Assembly: GCF_008329985.2 (NCBI RefSeq)
Contig: NZ_CP038437.2
Location: forward strand, 4,526,001 to 4,590,000
DNA length: 64,000 bases
Reading direction: 5' to 3'
Origin: Halomonas binhaiensis
Lineage (GTDB): Bacteria > Pseudomonadota > Gammaproteobacteria > Pseudomonadales > Halomonadaceae
The notes under the pieces: model-generated
The model's input: the letters and a program-made list of their open reading frames with translations, nothing else
Database searches by the model: none
Told to the model about the DNA's origin: nothing
Program-made: the position numbers and the translations under genes
In this document: one piece after another, positions 40,615-49,297 of the stretch
Numbering within the stretch: the first letter of the stretch is position 1
How the letters are laid out: each line of letters starts with the position of its first letter

Positions 40615-42021
40615 TCAGTCTTCCGCCAGCGAGGGCAGCAATACCTTGAGTTTTCGCGTCAAGGTATTGCGCCCCCAACCCAGCAACTCTGCAGCTTCTC
40701 CCTTGCGCCCGCCGGTATGCTTGAGAGCCGTTTCGATCAGGATCTTCTCGAAGTCCGGCACGGCCTCTTCAAGCAAGTGTGTATGGCCGGCAGCCAGGGC
40801 ATGATCAGCCCAGTTGCGAAAGGCCTCGCGCCAATCTCCGGAGACAGTACTACCATCGCCCTCGGTAAGCTCTGGCGGCAGATCCTCGACCAGAATCTCT
40901 CGTCCAGAGGCCATCACCGTCAGCCACCGGCAAGTGTTCTCCAGTTGGCGTACGTTACCGGGCCAGTCGACCCGAGTCAGGTGAGCTTCGGCTTCAGGGG
41001 TCAGTACCTTGACGTCGGTAGACAATTCTCGTGCCGCCTCGGCCAGGAAATGACGGGCCAGGCGCGGAATATCCTCGCGCCGCTGGGCCAATCTTGGCAG
41101 ATGCACACGGATCACGTTGAGACGGTGGAACAGGTCCTCACGAAAACGCCCATCGGTGACCAGGGATTCCAGATTCTGGTGAGTGGCAGCGATGATTCGC
41201 ACGTCGACGCGTACCGGTGTGTGACCACCTACTCGATAAAACTCGCCATCGGCCAGCACACGCAGCAACCGGGTCTGGGTCTCCGCGGGCATATCGCCGA
41301 TCTCATCGAGAAACAGGGTGCCACCATCAGCCTGCTCGAAGCGCCCCTGGCGCTGGCCGCCGGCACCGGTAAAGGCCCCTTTTTCATGACCGAAAAGCTC
41401 TGACTCGATCAGGTCTCTCGGAATCGCTGCCATGTTCAAGGCGATGAAAGGACGTCCCGCCCGCGGGCTATGCTGATGGAGGGCACGGGCAACACGCTCC
41501 TTGCCGGTACCAGACTCCCCATTGATCAGTACAGTGATATGAGAATGGGCCAGGCGGCCAATGGCGCGAAAGACTTCCTGCATGGCCGGTGCTTCGCCAA
41601 TGATCTCGGCGTCCAGTCCTTCGGGTACGCTGACCGGACGCTGGCGTTCACGTGCATGAGCTACTGCACGCCGCACCAGAGCCAGGGCCTCATCCACATC
41701 AAATGGCTTGGGCAGATACTCGAAGGCACCTCCCTGGTAGGAGGCCACTGCGCTATCCAGGTCAGAGTGAGCGGTCATCACGATGACCGGAAGATCCGGA
41801 TGTATCTCGCGCACCTTGGCCATCAGGTCAAGACCATCGATGCCTGGCATGCGAATGTCCGTCACCAGCACATCAGGGGGGTCCTGCAGCAGCCGATCCA
41901 GTAACCGGTCGGCACGGTCGATGGTTTCGACGTTGAGGTCGGGCTGAGCCAGGGCGCGCTCCAGCACCCAGCGAATGGCACGATCGTCGTCGACGATCAC
42001 AACGCGTGCAGCATCAGTCAT
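40615..42021 (-). CDS. ntrC: Nitrogen regulation response regulator NtrC
   Basis: A 468-residue sigma-54 activator. The receiver domain has the phosphoacceptor Asp in [12 protein letters not shown]; the AAA+ domain has Walker A GESGTGKE, the sigma-54 contact loop GAFTGA and Walker B GTLFLDE; the C-terminal Fis-like helix-turn-helix ends [19 protein letters not shown]. Phospho-NtrC activates glnA, ntrBC and other nitrogen genes. It overlaps ntrB by eight bases. Its stop lies right at the heptamer array. Confidence 0.97.
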   Translation of the reverse strand: MTDAARVVIVDDDRAIRWVLERALAQPDLNVETIDRADRLLDRLLQDPPDVLVTDIRMPGIDGLDLMAKVREIHPDLPVIVMTAHSDLDSAVASYQGGAFEYLPKPFDVDEALALVRRAVAHARERQRPVSVPEGLDAEIIGEAPAMQEVFRAIGRLAHSHITVLINGESGTGKERVARALHQHSPRAGRPFIALNMAAIPRDLIESELFGHEKGAFTGAGGQRQGRFEQADGGTLFLDEIGDMPAETQTRLLRVLADGEFYRVGGHTPVRVDVRIIAATHQNLESLVTDGRFREDLFHRLNVIRVHLPRLAQRREDIPRLARHFLAEAARELSTDVKVLTPEAEAHLTRVDWPGNVRQLENTCRWLTVMASGREILVEDLPPELTEGDGSTVSGDWREAFRNWADHALAAGHTHLLEEAVPDFEKILIETALKHTGGRKGEAAELLGWGRNTLTRKLKVLLPSLAED

Positions 42022-43063
42022 GACGCTTCTCCAGTGGAATCAGCAGTCGAAATTCAGTGCGTCCTGGTTCGGAATCGCATTCAATCAGCCCACGATGCTG
42101 GTGCAGAATCGATTGAGCAATGGACAGTCCCAGTCCACTACCTTCAGCGCGTCCAGACACCATGGGATAAAACAGGGTTTCATGCAGCTCGCTGGGAATG
42201 CCGGGGCCGTTGTCGGTCAAGCTCAACTCGCACACCAGGCGATGACGCTGGGCGCCGAGGGTAAACTGGCGCCGGGCTCGGGTGCGCATGATCAGCGTCG
42301 GCATGGGCGTGGCCGATTCGGTCAAGGCCTGAACCGCATTACGCGCAATATTGAGTACCGCCTGGATCAGTTGAGCCTCGTCACCATGCAGTTCCGGCAG
42401 ACTGGGATCGTAATCTCGCTGGATATTCACGGATGGCTCTTCGGCCAGCACCAGAGAGCGCACGCGCTCCAGTACCTTGTGCACGTTGAGAGGCTCATCA
42501 TGCCTGATTCGATTAGGCCCCAGCATGGAGTCGACCAGATCACGCAGCCGATCGACCTCTTCGATGATGATATGGGTAAACTCCTTGAGCTGCGGCGCAT
42601 CCACAAGATCTCGTTCAAGCAGTTGCGCCGCCCCCCGAATCCCCCCAAGCGGGTTCTTGACTTCATGAGCCAGCCCCCTGGCCAGAATCTTCATGCTCTC
42701 CTGGCGTGACTGCAGGGCTTCTTCCCGGGAAATTCTCAGCAACCGGTCAAGTGGCTGCATTTCCAGCAACAGTTGGTCGGCAGACAGAGGGGTCACGGTA
42801 TAATCCACCGTCAGGATCTCTCCTCCGGCGATACATAAGCGTGCCTCACGCTGGGTATAGGGGTGCAAGGCGTCCCGTGACTTGGCCAGCACCTCACCGA
42901 TATTGTCCTCTCCTGCCAGCAGGTCAGGTAGGTACTGACCATCGAGCCGACTAAGGCTCAGGGCCAGCAATGATTCAGCGGCTGGATTCATCCAAGTCAG
43001 TCGAAGCCCACCATCAAGCAACAACACCGCTGTGGAAAGATGTTCAGTGATGCCCTGGATCAT
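42014..43063 (-). CDS. ntrB: Nitrogen regulation sensor kinase NtrB
   Basis: A 349-residue cytoplasmic histidine kinase without transmembrane segments. A PAS domain (about 1-115), the H-box ARGLAHEVKNPLGG, N-box NIARNAVQAL and G-boxes DNGPGIP and GSGLGL are present. It phosphorylates and, with PII, dephosphorylates NtrC. ATG at 43063 chosen because the PAS domain begins there (MIQGITEHL); a longer frame adds a short cysteine-rich tail. A sigma-54 promoter and two NtrC boxes lie upstream. Confidence 0.96.
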   Translation of the reverse strand: MIQGITEHLSTAVLLLDGGLRLTWMNPAAESLLALSLSRLDGQYLPDLLAGEDNIGEVLAKSRDALHPYTQREARLCIAGGEILTVDYTVTPLSADQLLLEMQPLDRLLRISREEALQSRQESMKILARGLAHEVKNPLGGIRGAAQLLERDLVDAPQLKEFTHIIIEEVDRLRDLVDSMLGPNRIRHDEPLNVHKVLERVRSLVLAEEPSVNIQRDYDPSLPELHGDEAQLIQAVLNIARNAVQALTESATPMPTLIMRTRARRQFTLGAQRHRLVCELSLTDNGPGIPSELHETLFYPMVSGRAEGSGLGLSIAQSILHQHRGLIECDSEPGRTEFRLLIPLEKRHD

Positions 43064-43230
43064 GCCTTTCAAATCTCCTGTGCAACATGCGCACACCATT
43101 TGCCGGCCATGGGCACGTACTCCCTACCCTGATGCACTACGCTGTACACCCCTTGCCTGCTACCAGTACAACCAGCAAACGCTTGATGCTCATCGCTTCG
43201 TGCCGGGTCACTAACAACCTCTAAAAGAGG

Positions 43231-43248
43231 TAGCAAGAACTGGGCCAG
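43231..43248 (-). promoter_or_regulatory. Sigma-54 promoter of ntrBC
   Basis: Minus-strand CTGGCCCAGTTCTTGCTA has GG and GC exactly ten bases apart and a full TTGCT -12 element. The start would be near 43221, about 160 bases before ntrB. Confidence 0.65.
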
Positions 43249-43286
43249 CTCCAAGGTAGCGCGCTGGTGCCGAAGTGGCGCTTCTA

Positions 43287-43316
43287 TGCACCATAGTAGT
43301 GCACCACTCTGGTGCA
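43287..43316. promoter_or_regulatory. Two overlapping NtrC boxes upstream of ntrBC
   Basis: TGCACCATAGTAGTGCA (43287-43303) and TGCACCACTCTGGTGCA (43300-43316) both fit the NtrC pattern TGCAC-N7-GTGCA and share TGCA. They lie about 65-95 bases before the predicted start, a normal distance for an enhancer. Confidence 0.75.
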
Positions 43317-43381
43317 TCACCATGATTACCGCTCTAAAATGTGCCGTCTTGTAGTAAGGCAACGTAGCCAGACTGGGCAAA

Positions 43382-43412
43382 AATAAAGCGGGCTCCGCAT
43401 TGCGGAGCCCGC
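43382..43412 (-). terminator. Intrinsic terminator of glnA
   Basis: On the minus strand GCGGGCTCCGC pairs with GCGGAGCCCGC around AAT, followed by TTTATTT. It separates glnA from ntrBC. Confidence 0.85.
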
Positions 43413-43493
43413 TTCCATATGGATTCGACATAACGGAAGAGGCCAACTGCTGCCTGACAGTTCGTCTTCCACCGCTGTCTTTAGCAGCTGTCT

Positions 43494-44900
43494 TTAGCAG
43501 CTATAGTACATGTCGAACTCGACCGGGTGCGTCGCCATGCGAATGCGCTCGACGTCCTGGGACTTGAGTTCGATGTAGGCATCGATCATGTCGTCGGTGA
43601 ACACTCCACCCTCGGTGAGGAAGGCGCGGTCGGCATCCAGAGCTTCCAGGGCCTGATCCAGACTCTCGGCCACGGTCGGGATGGCCTTGCCTTCTTCCGG
43701 CGGCAGGTCATACAGGTTCTTGTCCATGGCATCGCCAGGATGAATCTTGTTCTTGATACCGTCGATACCCGCCATCAGCAGCGCTGCAAAGCACAGATAG
43801 GGATTGGCTGTCGGGTCAGGGAAACGTACCTCGACACGCTTGGCCTTGGGGCTGGAAGTGTACGGGATACGAATCGAGGCAGAGCGGTTACGTGCACTGT
43901 AGGCCAGCATGACCGGTGCTTCGAAGCCCGGTACCAGACGCTTGTAGGAATTGGTGGAAGCGTTGGTGAAGGCGTTCAGCGCACGAGCATGCTTGATGAT
44001 ACCGCCGATGTAGTACAGCGCCATTTCTGACAGGCCAGCATACTGGTCGCCAGCAAACTGGTTGACCCCGTCCTTCCAGAAAGACTGGTGGACATGCATA
44101 CCACTGCCGTTATCACCAACCAGCGGCTTGGGCATGAAAGTCGCTGTCTTGCCGTAGGCATCGGCAACGTTGTGCACGACGTACTTGAGCGCCTGCACTT
44201 CGTCGGCTTTCTTCACCAGAGTGTTGAAGGCAACACCGATTTCGTTCTGACCGGCATTGGACACCTCATGGTGGTGAACCTCGACCTTCTGACCGATGGC
44301 TTCCAGGGTGTTGCACATGGCACCACGGATATCGTGGAAGCTGTCGACCGGGGGAACCGGGAAGTAGCCGCCCTTGACCCGCGGACGGTGCCCCAGATTG
44401 CCACCTTCCACAGCGCGATCGGTAGACCAGGCACCCTCCCCGGAAGAAATCTTGTACATGGCGCCTTCGATGTCGGCCTTCCAGTGAACCTCATCAAAGA
44501 TGAAGAACTCGGGCTCCGGGCCAAAGAAGGCGGTGTCGCCCAGACCAGCAGACTGCAGATAGGCCTCGGCGCGCTTGGCGATGGAGCGCGGATCACGCTC
44601 GTAGCCCTGCATGGTGGCCGGTTCGATGATGTCACAGACCAGCACCACAGTAGTGTCTTCGGTGAACGGATCGAGATAGGCAGTGCCATCTTCCGGGCGC
44701 AGAATCATGTCAGACTCATTGATGCCCTTCCAACCAGAGATGGAGGAACCATCGAACATCTGACCGTTTTCGAAGAACTCTTCGTCCACGTCACGGGCAG
44801 GAATAGTGACATGCTGCTCTTTACCACCGGTATCGGTAAAACGCAGATCGACCCACTTCACATCATGTTCTTCAATCAGGGCAAGTGTCTTTTCTGACAT
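43494..44900 (-). CDS. glnA: Glutamine synthetase, type I
   Basis: A 468-residue dodecameric enzyme that makes glutamine from glutamate, ammonia and [39 protein letters not shown] and [12 protein letters not shown] belong to the active site; [10 protein letters not shown] carries the tyrosine that is adenylylated by GlnE. The ATG at 44900 follows GGAGG; a longer frame to 44933 is unlikely. It lies upstream of ntrBC on the same strand but is closed by its own terminator, so ntrBC has a separate promoter. Confidence 0.98.
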   Translation of the reverse strand: MSEKTLALIEEHDVKWVDLRFTDTGGKEQHVTIPARDVDEEFFENGQMFDGSSISGWKGINESDMILRPEDGTAYLDPFTEDTTVVLVCDIIEPATMQGYERDPRSIAKRAEAYLQSAGLGDTAFFGPEPEFFIFDEVHWKADIEGAMYKISSGEGAWSTDRAVEGGNLGHRPRVKGGYFPVPPVDSFHDIRGAMCNTLEAIGQKVEVHHHEVSNAGQNEIGVAFNTLVKKADEVQALKYVVHNVADAYGKTATFMPKPLVGDNGSGMHVHQSFWKDGVNQFAGDQYAGLSEMALYYIGGIIKHARALNAFTNASTNSYKRLVPGFEAPVMLAYSARNRSASIRIPYTSSPKAKRVEVRFPDPTANPYLCFAALLMAGIDGIKNKIHPGDAMDKNLYDLPPEEGKAIPTVAESLDQALEALDADRAFLTEGGVFTDDMIDAYIELKSQDVERIRMATHPVEFDMYYSC

Positions 44901-45166
44901 GCGGTCCTCCAGTTGAGCTTGTCTTGTATTCAAGGGCTCGTAGTTGGGTGCTCAGGTAGTTAGGTGCTCGTAATTCAAAAAACAGAGTTCAAAAAACTGA
45001 ATTCAAAGCCAGGCACGAGTGTTCCGACGGGTCGGCCATTCGCCATGGTTGCCGCTTCCAGAGCAGGGGTTCCTCTACTCTTTCGGAGTAGCGAATCTGT
45101 TGTAGCACGCTACTGGGCGGCTGCCCACGGTCGCCTGTGCGACATGATCTCACTTGCCATTCACAA

Positions 45167-45183
45167 TGCAGACTGCGTGCCAA
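45167..45183 (-). promoter_or_regulatory. Sigma-54 promoter of glnA
   Basis: Minus-strand TTGGCACGCAGTCTGCAT is a near-perfect -24/-12 pair (GG and GC ten bases apart). The start would be near 45156, giving a leader of about 255 nt. Confidence 0.75.
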
Positions 45184-45313
45184 AATTGCACCACCAAGGG
45201 TAGAAAAAATCTCAACAATTTGATTTTGCGAGTTATTTATTTTTCATCACGTGCGCCACGATGGTTCAACCTGGGCCTTCTGGGTGTTGTGACCATGAAA
45301 TCCCAACCTCCAA

Positions 45314-45360
45314 GGCACCAACATGGTGCACAAAGAAGCAAAAAGCACCATATCAGGGCA
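45314..45360. promoter_or_regulatory. NtrC boxes upstream of glnA
   Basis: On the minus strand TGCACCATGTTGGTGCC (45314-45330) fits TGCAC-N7-GTGCA with one mismatch; a weaker site follows at 45344-45360, 30 bases centre to centre, about three helical turns. They stand about 165-195 bases before the predicted glnA start. Confidence 0.65.
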
Positions 45361-45494
45361 TGCGCAGTCCCGAAGAATCCTGAGTCCCGAGGAGCGCGCA
45401 GGCACACAGTCATGTGACTGTTACACAAAGCCTGCTAACTTTCCTACTGGAACTAAATGCAACTCAAATATACACTTGTTTACATGTTGTATTC

Positions 45495-46076
45495 ATGTTG
45501 CTCTACGGCAGCGACCTACCTATATGGAGCGTCGTCGTGTACTTCAGCCTGATCATCGATGCCAGATCCTCGGGAAAAGCCCTCAATCATCTACTCTGCC
45601 AGGCGTCCAGGGTAGCGTCTCTATATTCTGGCCACAGTGAAATCCTGGTGGTGGACGATGGTGTGCTCGATCGGCAGCTTTCCAGACCAGGCACTCCTGG
45701 CTGGAAACTGGACAACTGTCGCATCATTCACTGTTACTCGGATTCACTGGGGCAGCGACTCAACCTGGCTGCCGCCTATAGCCGTGGGCGCATGCTGGGA
45801 TTCTGCTTTTCCGAGTGTGATCCGGACTGGGGAAAACGCTTGGTGGCAGCCGCCAATAGCGACCAGAAGAACAGTGCCATTGCCCCTCGTCAGGCTCAAT
45901 GGAGCTGGTGCCCATGGCGCTGGAGAAAGGGGGAACCCCCTCATGCTCTGGGTGTAGAACGAGAGTGGTTCGATCTCCTTGGCGGCTTCGACCCGATCAT
46001 GGAAAAGGGTGTTCTTCAAGATCTCATCAGCAGGCTCAAGGCTTGCCATGCAAGCACCATCACGCAATACGCCTGA
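45495..46076 (+). CDS. Glycosyltransferase family 2-like orphan protein
   Basis: About 193 residues; start uncertain, as in-frame GTG at 45414 is also possible and neither has a good ribosome site. VVVYFSLIIDA, EILVVDDGV and GQRLNLAAAYSRGRMLGF follow the strand-helix order of GT2 enzymes (the last is like 'G.A.N.G...A.G..L.F'), and WFDLLGGFDP resembles the acceptor-side 'GGFDE' motif. A clear DxD is not visible, so it may be a diverged or inactive member. No neighbouring polysaccharide genes. It lies beyond the glnA NtrC boxes, in the opposite direction. Confidence 0.5.
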   Translation: MLLYGSDLPIWSVVVYFSLIIDARSSGKALNHLLCQASRVASLYSGHSEILVVDDGVLDRQLSRPGTPGWKLDNCRIIHCYSDSLGQRLNLAAAYSRGRMLGFCFSECDPDWGKRLVAAANSDQKNSAIAPRQAQWSWCPWRWRKGEPPHALGVEREWFDLLGGFDPIMEKGVLQDLISRLKACHASTITQYA

Positions 46077-46142
46077 CTTCACTCCGGCCGGTGTGCCCAA
46101 CAACCGCTCTTGAGCCACACCTCCAGGAAGCGCAGAGCCTAG

Positions 46143-47459
46143 TCAGCGCAGAAAGCGTTCAGGACGAAAAGGGGCAATATCTATCGCAGGCGTCCGCTCT
46201 GCCACCAGATCAGCCGTGATCTCAGCACTTGCCGCGGAGAACGTCCAGCCGAAGATACCATGTCCGGTATTCAGCAACAGATTGGAATACTTGCCACGTC
46301 CGAGTATCGGTGGGCCGTCTGGTGTCATGGGACGAAACCCTGCCCACGGCGTTGCCTTATCTAGCACGGCGACACCAGGAAAGCGCATGTCGACGGCTTC
46401 TTTCAGTGTGTCTATGCGAGAGGCCGGCAAGCATCGATCGAAGTTGGCCAGTTCTGCAAAGCCAGCCACCCTGACTCTCTGCCCAAGACGGGTGATCACT
46501 ACCTTGAAGCGATCATCGATCACCGTAGATCTCGGCGCCATGACATCATCCGCCAGGGCTTCATCGCTCAATGGCGCTGTGATTGAGTATCCCTTGACCG
46601 GATAGATCGGCATGCGCTGCCCTATCAATCGCCCCAGGGCCCGGGACTGACAACCGGCACAGACCACAAAAGCATCTGCAGGCAAGGTCTTCGCCGCTGA
46701 ACTCGACCACGCATCTCGCCCAGAGGCCTGTTCCCGTGGCAACACGGACACACTGACCACTCTCCCCTGACGGCACTCGGCATCGACCACCTCGCTATCG
46801 AACAGGAAGCGCACGCCCATGGCTCGGCAGTGTGCGGCCAGGGCCTGGGTGAACAAGTGACAGTCGCCTGTACCATCGCCACTGATACGCAGGCCACCTC
46901 GCACCGGACCTCCTCGACGCAGACCAGGCTCATGGGCGTAAATATCATCGGCGCCCAGCCAGTGATGGCCTATGTCCATTTCCTCCAGCAGCGGCATCAG
47001 GGCGCGCAAGGCGGCTTCTGCCTTTGCGTCACTGGCCAGGTCGATCAGCCCTGCATGACCACCATCAAACGCCAGTGGCACCTGACGCTCGATGTCTGCA
47101 AAACACTCGCGGCTGTAGCTTCCCAGACGGATCAGGGAGCGCTCATTGGCCGGAAACAACCCGGGGGTGCGAGCATGACGCCATGTTTGGGCCAGAAAGC
47201 TCAAGGTACGAATGTCGGGAGGCAACTTCAGCTTGAATGGCCCTTTAGGTGTCCACATCCACAGTATAGCTTTGCGGACCATGCCGGGATCCGCCCAGGG
47301 ATAGACATAGCCATAGGAACGCTGGGCAGCATTGGCCCGGCTGGTCTCGAGGCCCGGCTCAGGCAAGCGCTCGATGACCGAGACATTATGGCCATCCCTG
47401 GCTAGGCAATAGGCGGTGGTCACTCCCGTGACCCCCGCACCGATGACGGCAATATCCAT
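46143..47459 (-). CDS. FAD-dependent D-amino acid dehydrogenase-like oxidoreductase
   Basis: A 438-residue DadA-type flavoprotein. The N-terminal VIGAGVTGVTTAY binds FAD; SYGYVYPWADPG and later FGWTFSAASAEI match the DAO/DadA fold. Typical role is oxidation of D-amino acids to keto acids at the inner membrane. The gene follows the nhaC-like gene by nine bases, so they likely share a transcript, hinting that the transporter could handle a related solute. Confidence 0.85.
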   Translation of the reverse strand: MDIAVIGAGVTGVTTAYCLARDGHNVSVIERLPEPGLETSRANAAQRSYGYVYPWADPGMVRKAILWMWTPKGPFKLKLPPDIRTLSFLAQTWRHARTPGLFPANERSLIRLGSYSRECFADIERQVPLAFDGGHAGLIDLASDAKAEAALRALMPLLEEMDIGHHWLGADDIYAHEPGLRRGGPVRGGLRISGDGTGDCHLFTQALAAHCRAMGVRFLFDSEVVDAECRQGRVVSVSVLPREQASGRDAWSSSAAKTLPADAFVVCAGCQSRALGRLIGQRMPIYPVKGYSITAPLSDEALADDVMAPRSTVIDDRFKVVITRLGQRVRVAGFAELANFDRCLPASRIDTLKEAVDMRFPGVAVLDKATPWAGFRPMTPDGPPILGRGKYSNLLLNTGHGIFGWTFSAASAEITADLVAERTPAIDIAPFRPERFLR

Positions 47460-47468
47460 ATCCGTTCC

Positions 47469-48974
47469 TTAGCTGGCTTCGCCTTCCGCGGGCCGTATCT
47501 CCTGTACCAACGCCTTTTCATTTTCTTCGATCCGGGTAATGCGGATACCGAACATGGCATAGCCAATGGCCAAGGCGACATTGATCAGGTTGAAGAAGGC
47601 GAACGGCAGATAGCTCAGGGTGGCGACCCCCAAGGTGGCTGCCATATATGCACCACAGCTGTTCCAGGGAATCAGGGGCGAGGTGATGGTGCCGCCATCC
47701 TCCGTGGCACGGGATAGATTGACCGGCTTCAGGCCACGGCGCTGGAACTCGGCACGATACATGCGTCCCGGCAGCGTGACGGAGAGATACTGATCACCCG
47801 TCACCAGATTGGAAGCAAAGCAGGTCAGCACACAACGAATGATCAGCGACCCTGCGCTGTTGGCACCCGCCACGAGCGCTGCCACCAGGCGCTGAAGCAT
47901 GCCAAGCCGCTCGATGACCCCACCAAAGGCCATGGCCGAAATGACCAACCACAGTGTGGTCAGCATGCTGCTCATGCCGCCCTTGGTCAGCAGCACATCG
48001 ATGTTGTCATTGCCGGAATGGGAGACATAGCCATCGAACAGCGCGGTCCATACCCCTTTGACCAGATCGGTGGTGGTGGCAGCATCGGCACCTATCAGCG
48101 TCAGCACAGCATGGGGCTGGAACACCAGCGCAAAAATGACGCCCAAAGTAGCACCGATGAAGACGGCTGGCAGTGCCGGCATCCGCGCAATAGAAAGCCC
48201 CAGCAAGACCAGCACTGGAATCAATAGCTGCGGCCCCAGGTCAAACTGCGCAGCCAAGCCTTCACGCATGACCACAATCTGTTCCGGCGTGCTCATGGCG
48301 GCAGAACCATCCAGACCGAGCACCACAAAGCCGACCAACGCCAGGCCCAGACTCGGCAATGTTGTCCAGCTCATGTGACGAATATGCTCGAACAGATCGG
48401 CACCAACCGCCGCTGGCGCAATATTGGTGGTATCGGACAGCGGTGACATCTTGTCACCGAAATAGGCTCCGGAAATGATCGCACCAGCGGTGATCGGCAA
48501 CGACAGGCCGAAGCCCTCGGCAATACCGACCAGCCCCAGGCCGATAGTGCCTGCCACAGACCAGGAACTGCCGATGGACAATGCCACCAGGGCACACAAC
48601 AAGCAGCACGATGCATAGAAATAACTGGGCGACACCAGTTCCAGGCCATAATAGATCATGGCCGGTACAGTGCCTGCGAGAATCCATACGCCAATCAAGG
48701 CGCCGATGGTCAACAGGATGAGCATGGCGGGAATGGCAACATAGATACCATCGGCAAAGCCGGATTCAATGCTCTTCCAGCTATGTCCGTTCTTGAGGCC
48801 AAAACAGGCAGCGATCATGGTGCCGATCAGCAACACCACTTGAGCTGGTCCCCAGGCGGCATCTGCTCCGAACAGCGCCACTGCAAGAATCAACAATGCA
48901 ATGGTGGCTGTCACCGGGATCAGCGCATCGAATAGAGGTAATACATCTGGAGATCGTTGGTTGTCAGGGGTCAT
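47469..48974 (-). CDS. NhaC-family Na+/H+ antiporter-like transporter
   Basis: A 501-residue membrane protein with about 11-13 helices. GSSWSVAGTIGLGLVGIAEGFGL, GAYFGDKMSPLSDTTNIA and the C-terminal ATEDGGTITSPLIPWNSCGAYM are NhaC-family marks. The family covers Na+/H+ antiporters and amino-acid/Na+ exchangers; in a halophile either fits, and coupling to a DadA-like gene favours the second possibility slightly. Upstream, a structured 323-base spacer separates it from typA. Confidence 0.88.
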   Translation of the reverse strand: MTPDNQRSPDVLPLFDALIPVTATIALLILAVALFGADAAWGPAQVVLLIGTMIAACFGLKNGHSWKSIESGFADGIYVAIPAMLILLTIGALIGVWILAGTVPAMIYYGLELVSPSYFYASCCLLCALVALSIGSSWSVAGTIGLGLVGIAEGFGLSLPITAGAIISGAYFGDKMSPLSDTTNIAPAAVGADLFEHIRHMSWTTLPSLGLALVGFVVLGLDGSAAMSTPEQIVVMREGLAAQFDLGPQLLIPVLVLLGLSIARMPALPAVFIGATLGVIFALVFQPHAVLTLIGADAATTTDLVKGVWTALFDGYVSHSGNDNIDVLLTKGGMSSMLTTLWLVISAMAFGGVIERLGMLQRLVAALVAGANSAGSLIIRCVLTCFASNLVTGDQYLSVTLPGRMYRAEFQRRGLKPVNLSRATEDGGTITSPLIPWNSCGAYMAATLGVATLSYLPFAFFNLINVALAIGYAMFGIRITRIEENEKALVQEIRPAEGEAS

Positions 48975-49297
48975 GACGAATTAGGCCCGCATCTTGTCGT
49001 TGGCTTAGGCGAATCGCTTCGCAAAAGGAGCCACCGGGTAGGTGGTCCTGCGAGAACAGTCGCAGTGCATCTGCGGCAAACAGGTGTACCTGCAGATGCC
49101 AAAACCAGGTATCGAAGAAAGCTCAACGCTTTACATGAAAAAGACATAGTCGCCGGAACAGCTTGTCCCAGCGGGAGTTTTTCCTAAAGACGCGCAAGGA
49201 TACAACGTAGGTAGCAGAGAATCGATCCAACAAAGCTGGTAGCCGTCATCAACCAGGCTCTATAATACTGCCCCAATTTTCCCAGCAGGATCCCGTC
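48975..49297. other. Divergent spacer nhaC-typA with strong stem-loops
   Basis: No gene. Stem-loops: GCATCTGC (49067-49074) with GCAGATGC (49092-49099) enclosing CAGGTGTACCTG; and CGCCGGAACA (49151-49160) with TGTCCCAGCG (49164-49173), followed on the plus strand by GGAGTTTTT. A TATAAT at 49261-49266 is probably the typA -10. Confidence 0.5.
49261..49266 (+). promoter_or_regulatory. Probable -10 element of typA
   Basis: A perfect TATAAT 32 bases before the GTG start; the -35 region is weak (GGTAGC at the right spacing). Confidence 0.4.
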
